Shown here: piece by piece, positions 5,396-8,870 of the stretch | How the letters are laid out: each line of letters begins with the position of its first letter | Numbering within the stretch: position 1 is the first letter of the stretch | NCBI GenBank assembly: GCA_000436075.1 | Contig: FR884633.1 | Span: forward strand, 1 to 8,870 | Direction: 5' to 3' | Source: Eggerthella sp. CAG:209 | GTDB lineage: Bacteria; Actinomycetota; Coriobacteriia; Coriobacteriales; Eggerthellaceae | Length of the DNA stretch: 8,870 bases | Notes under the pieces: generated by a model | The model's input: only the letters and a program-made list of their open reading frames with translations | Database searches by the model: none | What the model was told of the DNA's origin: nothing | Program-made: the position numbers and the translations under genes

Positions 5396-7510
5396 GTGAA
5401 GTACGAATTACTGAACAAGCCGTTTAAGATCGGCAACGTGGAATTGCGAAATCGCTTTGTCATGCTGCCAATGACCATCGAAAAGACCGACAACTACCAT
5501 GTTGGCGATGACCTCGTAGACTTCTACGAGCAGCGCGCAAAGGGCGGTGCCGCTCTGATCGAGCTCGGCTCTTGCTACGTTTGCGACGTTTTCGACACCC
5601 ACCCCAAGTACCACACCACCACCGGCGCTGTAGGCGTTTGGGACGATTGCTTCATCCCTGGCCTTACCCGTACCGCTGAGGTTTGCCACAAGCATGGCGC
5701 AAAGCTTGCTGCTCAGCTGCAGCTTTGCTACGAGTGGCGTGCAACGGGTGAAGACGAGCTTCACTCCTATGCTCCTTCTATCGACGTTGCTTCCGGCCCC
5801 TTCGTTGGCATGCCTGAAAAGGAATTCACCAAGGAAGAAATCCAGCTCGTTGTAAAGCAGTACGGCGATGCTGCTAAGCGCTGCCAGAAGGCTGGCATCG
5901 ATATCATCGAGATCCATGCAGGCATTGGCTACATGGTTATGCGCTTCATCTCCAAGTACTCCAACCATCGTACCGACGAGTACGGCGGAGACACCAAGGG
6001 TCGCTGCAAGCTTCTCACCGACATCATCGACGAGATCCACAAGCAGTGCGGCGAAGATTACCCGATCATCGTTCGTTACTCTGCAGACGACCTTATGCCT
6101 GGCGGCCAGCGCGTTGAAGACCTCAAGGAGGTTATCGAGGTTGTAGAGGCTCACGGCATCGACGCTTGGTCTATCCAGGCTGGCTTCCATGAGGCTCCTC
6201 GCCCCGTTGCTAACCAGCTCGTTCCCGAAGGCGAGTTCATCTACCTGTCCAAGGAAGCTAAGAAGTACACTTCTCTGCCTTGCTTCCCTGGCACCCGTAT
6301 CAACCACCTCGACGTATGCGAGAAGATCCTCGCTGACGGCTCTGGCGACGCAGCTGGTATGGCTCGTCACTGGATCGCAGAGCCCGAGATCGGCATCAAG
6401 GTTGCCGAAGGTCGCTCCGAAGAAGTTCGTCCCTGCATCGTTTGCTCTCGCTGCTTGGACAACATCTTCATCGGCAAGCCCTGCAAGTGCTCCGTTAACC
6501 CCAACGTATACTTCTCCCAGTTCGGTCAGCCCGAAGACCACAAGGTATCCGGCGCAGAGGCTGAAAAGAAGATCCTCATCGTTGGTGCTGGCCCCTCTGG
6601 CTTGGAAGCTGCTCGTAACCTCAAGCTTCGCGGCTTCAAGAACGTTACCGTTGTTGACCAGAAGAAGAAGGCTTGCGGTCTTCTGAACCTCGCTCAGGTT
6701 CTGAACGAAGAGCTTCCTCCGATGGTTGATTGGTACAACAACGAAATCAAGCGTCTTGGCCTCGACGTTCGCCTGAACACCAAGGCTGACGCCAACTACA
6801 TCAAGGACTTCGGCGCTGACGAGGTAATCCTCGCTGTTGGTCCTGAAACTTCTTCCCCCGACGTTCCCGGCAAGAACCGCAAGAACGTTATCGACTCCCA
6901 CGCACTGAAGGAGCTCGTAGAGGGCAAGAACACCCCGGGCATGGGCGCTATGTGGGGCCTGTCCTGCTTCGGCATGGGCATCCTGGGCGCACCCCTTGGC
7001 CTTATGAAGTGGGGCCTCGGTACGCACCTGCTGGTTAGGAAGCGTCTTGCTGTTATCGGCGGCGGCTTTGCTGGCATCGAGGTTGCATCTTCCATGAACG
7101 AGGGCCGCGAGGTTACCGTTATCGAGTCCGCCAAGAAGGCTGGCGCTGAAATCGGCATCATCGACAAGAACCCTGAGCTCCGCAAGCTCAAGAAGGAAGG
7201 CGTTAAGATCCTTACCCTCACCAAGGTTAAGGCTTACACCGACGAAGGCGTTCTGTGCGAAGACGCTGAGGGCAAGGAATTCACCGTTCCTGCTGACACC
7301 ATCATCGCTGGTACGGTATGCGTTGATAACACCTCTCTCTACGAGCAGGTCAAGGCTGTGCTCGGTGAAGAGCATCTGCACCTCATCGGTAACGCATCTC
7401 CCCACACCGATTGGGAAGGCGTTGCAGCAAACGATCCTTACGGCACGCCTGAGTTCAAGCGTCTCCTCGAGGCCGTTCGCGACGGTTACCTCACCGCTAT
7501 GAAGATGTAG
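5396..7510 (+). CDS. FMN/4Fe-4S/FAD ene-reductase (OYE-like, FadH/enoate reductase/BaiCD-H family)
   Basis: This encodes a 704-residue cytosolic multicofactor oxidoreductase. Residues about 1-345 form an OYE-type TIM barrel binding FMN, with IEIHAGIGYM (172-181) followed by RTDEYGG; Y179 aligns with the active-site tyrosine of E. coli FadH. Cysteines 347, 350, 353 and 365 likely hold a 4Fe-4S cluster; spacing is C-x2-C-x2-C-x11-C, with an extra C363. Residues from 396 (VGAGPSG) and 553 (VIGGGFAG) are two Rossmann-type motifs for FAD and NAD(P)H. Between them, 515-547 is an unusually hydrophobic Gly/Met/Leu-rich stretch. The family passes electrons NAD(P)H-FAD-FeS-FMN to reduce an activated C=C bond (dienoyl-CoA, enoate, steroid enone). 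Start GTG with AGGAAAGGGG seven bases upstream. Lysine is AAG essentially throughout, and Ile ATC and Gly GGC are strongly preferred, unlike the neighbours, which suggests high expression. A TetR gene is divergent. The substrate is unknown; the reverse, desaturating direction is possible. Confidence 0.93.
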   Translation: MKYELLNKPFKIGNVELRNRFVMLPMTIEKTDNYHVGDDLVDFYEQRAKGGAALIELGSCYVCDVFDTHPKYHTTTGAVGVWDDCFIPGLTRTAEVCHKHGAKLAAQLQLCYEWRATGEDELHSYAPSIDVASGPFVGMPEKEFTKEEIQLVVKQYGDAAKRCQKAGIDIIEIHAGIGYMVMRFISKYSNHRTDEYGGDTKGRCKLLTDIIDEIHKQCGEDYPIIVRYSADDLMPGGQRVEDLKEVIEVVEAHGIDAWSIQAGFHEAPRPVANQLVPEGEFIYLSKEAKKYTSLPCFPGTRINHLDVCEKILADGSGDAAGMARHWIAEPEIGIKVAEGRSEEVRPCIVCSRCLDNIFIGKPCKCSVNPNVYFSQFGQPEDHKVSGAEAEKKILIVGAGPSGLEAARNLKLRGFKNVTVVDQKKKACGLLNLAQVLNEELPPMVDWYNNEIKRLGLDVRLNTKADANYIKDFGADEVILAVGPETSSPDVPGKNRKNVIDSHALKELVEGKNTPGMGAMWGLSCFGMGILGAPLGLMKWGLGTHLLVRKRLAVIGGGFAGIEVASSMNEGREVTVIESAKKAGAEIGIIDKNPELRKLKKEGVKILTLTKVKAYTDEGVLCEDAEGKEFTVPADTIIAGTVCVDNTSLYEQVKAVLGEEHLHLIGNASPHTDWEGVAANDPYGTPEFKRLLEAVRDGYLTAMKM

Positions 7511-7550
7511 TCATCTGCTGAAGCAGTTGATTTTGCACTAAGTGCATTTG

Positions 7551-7583
7551 GAAAGCCGCCCGTTTGGGCGGCTTTCTTGTTTT
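7551..7583 (+). terminator. intrinsic terminator of the ene-reductase
   Basis: A perfect 11-bp GC-rich stem (7551-7561 with 7566-7576) closes a GTTT loop and is followed by TTGTTTT. It begins 40 bases after the ene-reductase stop. Two smaller symmetric elements lie before it: CTGCT-GA-AGCAG (7515-7526) and TGCACT-A-AGTGCA (7534-7546). The gene is therefore transcribed alone and separately from gatCA. Confidence 0.93.
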
Positions 7584-7766
7584 GTCGGCTTTGGCCTGTT
7601 ATGTCCGCGCATGGGCTTAGTGGGCGATTGGTTGGACACGGCGTATGCGGAAAGCTCGGCGTGGGGCATTTCCTGTCCCGTTTTCGTCTGCGCATCGCCG
7701 TTCGTTTTCCATTGCGTGAACGTATCCTGCGTAAACGTTTAGCCACGGCCGTTGCGCGGTGTGGTT

Positions 7767-7775
7767 TGCTATCAT
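7767..7775 (+). promoter_or_regulatory. candidate extended -10 promoter for gatCA
   Basis: TG-C-TATCAT (7767-7775) matches an extended -10 element and lies 55 bases before the gatC start. No good -35 box is seen at 16-18 bp, which extended -10 promoters can tolerate. The rest of 7584-7766 contains no recognisable gene. Confidence 0.4.
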
Positions 7776-7796
7776 GGGAATGTTCTAGAGTTGTGC

Positions 7797-7816
7797 CGTT
7801 TTTGGCATGAAAAACG
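7797..7816 (+). other. hairpin just before the gatC ribosome site
   Basis: CGTTTTT (7797-7803) and AAAAACG (7810-7816) form a perfect 7-bp inverted repeat around GGCATG, ending two bases before GAAGGA (7819-7824), the gatC Shine-Dalgarno. An alternative TGCC/GGCA pairing (7794-7797 with 7804-7807) excludes it. It might tune translation or be incidental. Confidence 0.3.
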
Positions 7817-7829
7817 ATGAAGGAATACC

Positions 7830-8138
7830 ATGACTCAGCATCTCACCGAAAAGGACGTACGCGGCATTGCCACGTATGCACGCATCGGGCTGACCGATGA
7901 AGAGGTTACGGAAATGACCGTTGACCTTAACAACATCATCGAAAGCCTGAAGCCTATTACTGAATACGACTTGGAGGGCGTAGAACCTACCTTCCATCCC
8001 ATCGGAAATCTTTCCAATGTTATGCGCGAAGACGTTGAAGGCGAAAGCTTCACTCAGGAAGTTGCCCTTGAAAACGCACCGAAGCAGCAAGATGGCAGCT
8101 TCCTCATTCCCTCAATTCTGGGTGGAGGTGACGAGTAG
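7830..8138 (+). CDS. gatC: Asp-tRNA(Asn)/Glu-tRNA(Gln) amidotransferase subunit C
   Basis: This encodes the 102-residue small subunit of the GatCAB amidotransferase, which converts Glu-tRNA(Gln) and often Asp-tRNA(Asn) to the correctly charged forms in organisms lacking the matching synthetases. GatC wraps around GatA and the GatA-GatB interface and holds the complex together. The sequence shows the family pattern: an N-terminal helix with ARIGLTDEE (17-25), the DLEGVEPTFHP block (47-57), then MRED (65-68), ALENAPKQQDG and a C-terminal FLIPSIL. Length is normal. GAAGGA lies five bases before the ATG. The last base of its stop codon is the first base of the gatA start, so the two are translationally coupled. 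Confidence 0.96.
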   Translation: MTQHLTEKDVRGIATYARIGLTDEEVTEMTVDLNNIIESLKPITEYDLEGVEPTFHPIGNLSNVMREDVEGESFTQEVALENAPKQQDGSFLIPSILGGGDE

Positions 8139-8870
8139 TGGCTCAAGCATTCGCAGAGCTTTCAGTAGCTCAGATCCAGGCGGGCCTTACTGCCAAAGAA
8201 TTCAGCGCCAAGGAAGTTGCAGAAAACTCCCTGGCACGTATCGTATCTGCCGACAAGGCGGTACATGCTTTCCTCGAAACCACTGAAGAAGCGGCACTGG
8301 CTGCGGCGGCACGTGTTGATGCCGCCATCGCTGCGGGCGATATTGCCCAGGCTGGTCCGTTGGCGGGCGTGCCCGTTGCCTTTAAGGACAACATGAACTT
8401 GGAAGGCACCCACACCACCTGCTCTTCCCGCATGCTGGAAAACTACGTTTCGCCCTATACCGCAACGTGCGTAAGCAAGATCATCGAAGCTGGTGGCATC
8501 CCGCTGGGCAAGCTCAACATGGACGAATTTGCCTTTGGTTCTTCCACGGAAACTTCGGCATTCGGTCGTACCTTCAACCCCTGGGATCTGGAGCGTGTAC
8601 CCGGCGGCTCTTCTGGCGGCTCTTCTGCTGCGGTGGCTGCCGGCCTTGCAACGCTTACTCTGGGCTCCGACACGGGTGGCTCCATCCGTCAGCCTGGTAG
8701 CTTCTGCGGCACGGTTGCCGTGAAGCCGACGTATGGCGTGGTTTCCCGTTACGGCGTAGTGGCCTTCGGTTCCTCTCTCGACCAGGTGGGCCCGTTTGCT
8801 CGCAACGTTCAGGATGCCGCTCTTGCCATGAATGCTCTTGCTGGCCACGATCCGCTCGATTGCACCAGCC
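8138..8870 (+). CDS. gatA: Asp-tRNA(Asn)/Glu-tRNA(Gln) amidotransferase subunit A (5' part, runs off the window)
   Basis: The first 244 codons of the glutaminase/amidase subunit are present; a full GatA is about 480-500 residues, so roughly half lies beyond the edge. It hydrolyses glutamine and passes ammonia to GatB. The amidase-signature Ser-cisSer-Lys triad is visible: K83 in AFKDN, S158 in VPGGSSGGS and the nucleophile S182 in GSDTGGSIRQP. Their spacing (99 residues from Lys to nucleophile, 24 between serines) equals that of Staphylococcus aureus GatA (K79, S154, S178). Start is GTG at 8138, overlapping the gatC stop by one base (TAGTG), with GGAGG at 8124-8128. gatB is expected downstream or elsewhere. 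Confidence 0.96.
   Translation, partial: MAQAFAELSVAQIQAGLTAKEFSAKEVAENSLARIVSADKAVHAFLETTEEAALAAAARVDAAIAAGDIAQAGPLAGVPVAFKDNMNLEGTHTTCSSRMLENYVSPYTATCVSKIIEAGGIPLGKLNMDEFAFGSSTETSAFGRTFNPWDLERVPGGSSGGSSAAVAAGLATLTLGSDTGGSIRQPGSFCGTVAVKPTYGVVSRYGVVAFGSSLDQVGPFARNVQDAALAMNALAGHDPLDCTS

Noticed and set aside
5408..7405. A 665-codon open frame on the minus strand, inside the ene-reductase
   Set aside because: The plus-strand frame encodes clear OYE, Fe-S and Rossmann motifs. The antisense product shows no recognisable motifs, is biased to Leu, Val and Ala, and is kept open by the extreme codon bias of the sense gene.

Overview
The window reads as a chromosomal stretch from an anaerobic actinobacterium of the Coriobacteriia, most likely the Eggerthellaceae. 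This is an inference from moderate GC content, the gatC-gatA pair of the indirect aminoacylation route, a large FMN/Fe-S/FAD ene-reductase under a divergent TetR-family regulator, and CoA-linked enoyl hydratase and acyl-CoA dehydrogenase genes. No rRNA, tRNA, CRISPR array, insertion sequence or prophage was recognised.

Layout, left to right. Positions 1-507 appear non-coding and hold a cluster of half-sites of the form GGCAA(T/G)AT, arranged as direct, inverted and overlapping palindromic copies, plus several small hairpins. Next come three rightward genes with roughly 200 bp gaps: a cytosolic CapA-like metallophosphatase-fold protein (508-1830), a crotonase-family hydratase resembling CaiD (2041-2829), and an acyl-CoA dehydrogenase resembling CaiA (3051-4196). 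A strong hairpin without a T-tract follows the hydratase. An inverted repeat flanks and includes the ribosome binding site of the dehydrogenase. The gap after the dehydrogenase has a bulged hairpin and degenerate repeats, and the convergent tetR gene (5025-4372, minus strand) ends there.

A 370-bp divergent region separates tetR from a 704-residue ene-reductase (5396-7510). It holds a perfect 10-bp inverted repeat, a perfect 12-bp palindrome and a terminator-like hairpin in the presumed leader of the reductase. The reductase has an OYE-type FMN barrel, a Cys cluster for a 4Fe-4S centre and two dinucleotide-binding folds. Its codon use is far more biased than that of its neighbours, which suggests high expression. 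A textbook intrinsic terminator ends it. The final unit is gatC, overlapping the start of gatA by one base; gatA runs off the right edge.

How they may work together (inference): the hydratase and dehydrogenase suit hydration and dehydrogenation (or reverse reduction) of a CoA thioester, and the ene-reductase suits reduction of an activated C=C bond, probably induced by a ligand sensed by the TetR protein. The natural substrates cannot be read from the sequence. The carnitine-type similarity of the CoA pair is suggestive only, because no caiB-like CoA-transferase or caiC-like ligase is present in the window. I found no clear new defence or mobile system; the most unusual signals are the half-site cluster at the left end and the regulatory architecture before the ene-reductase.
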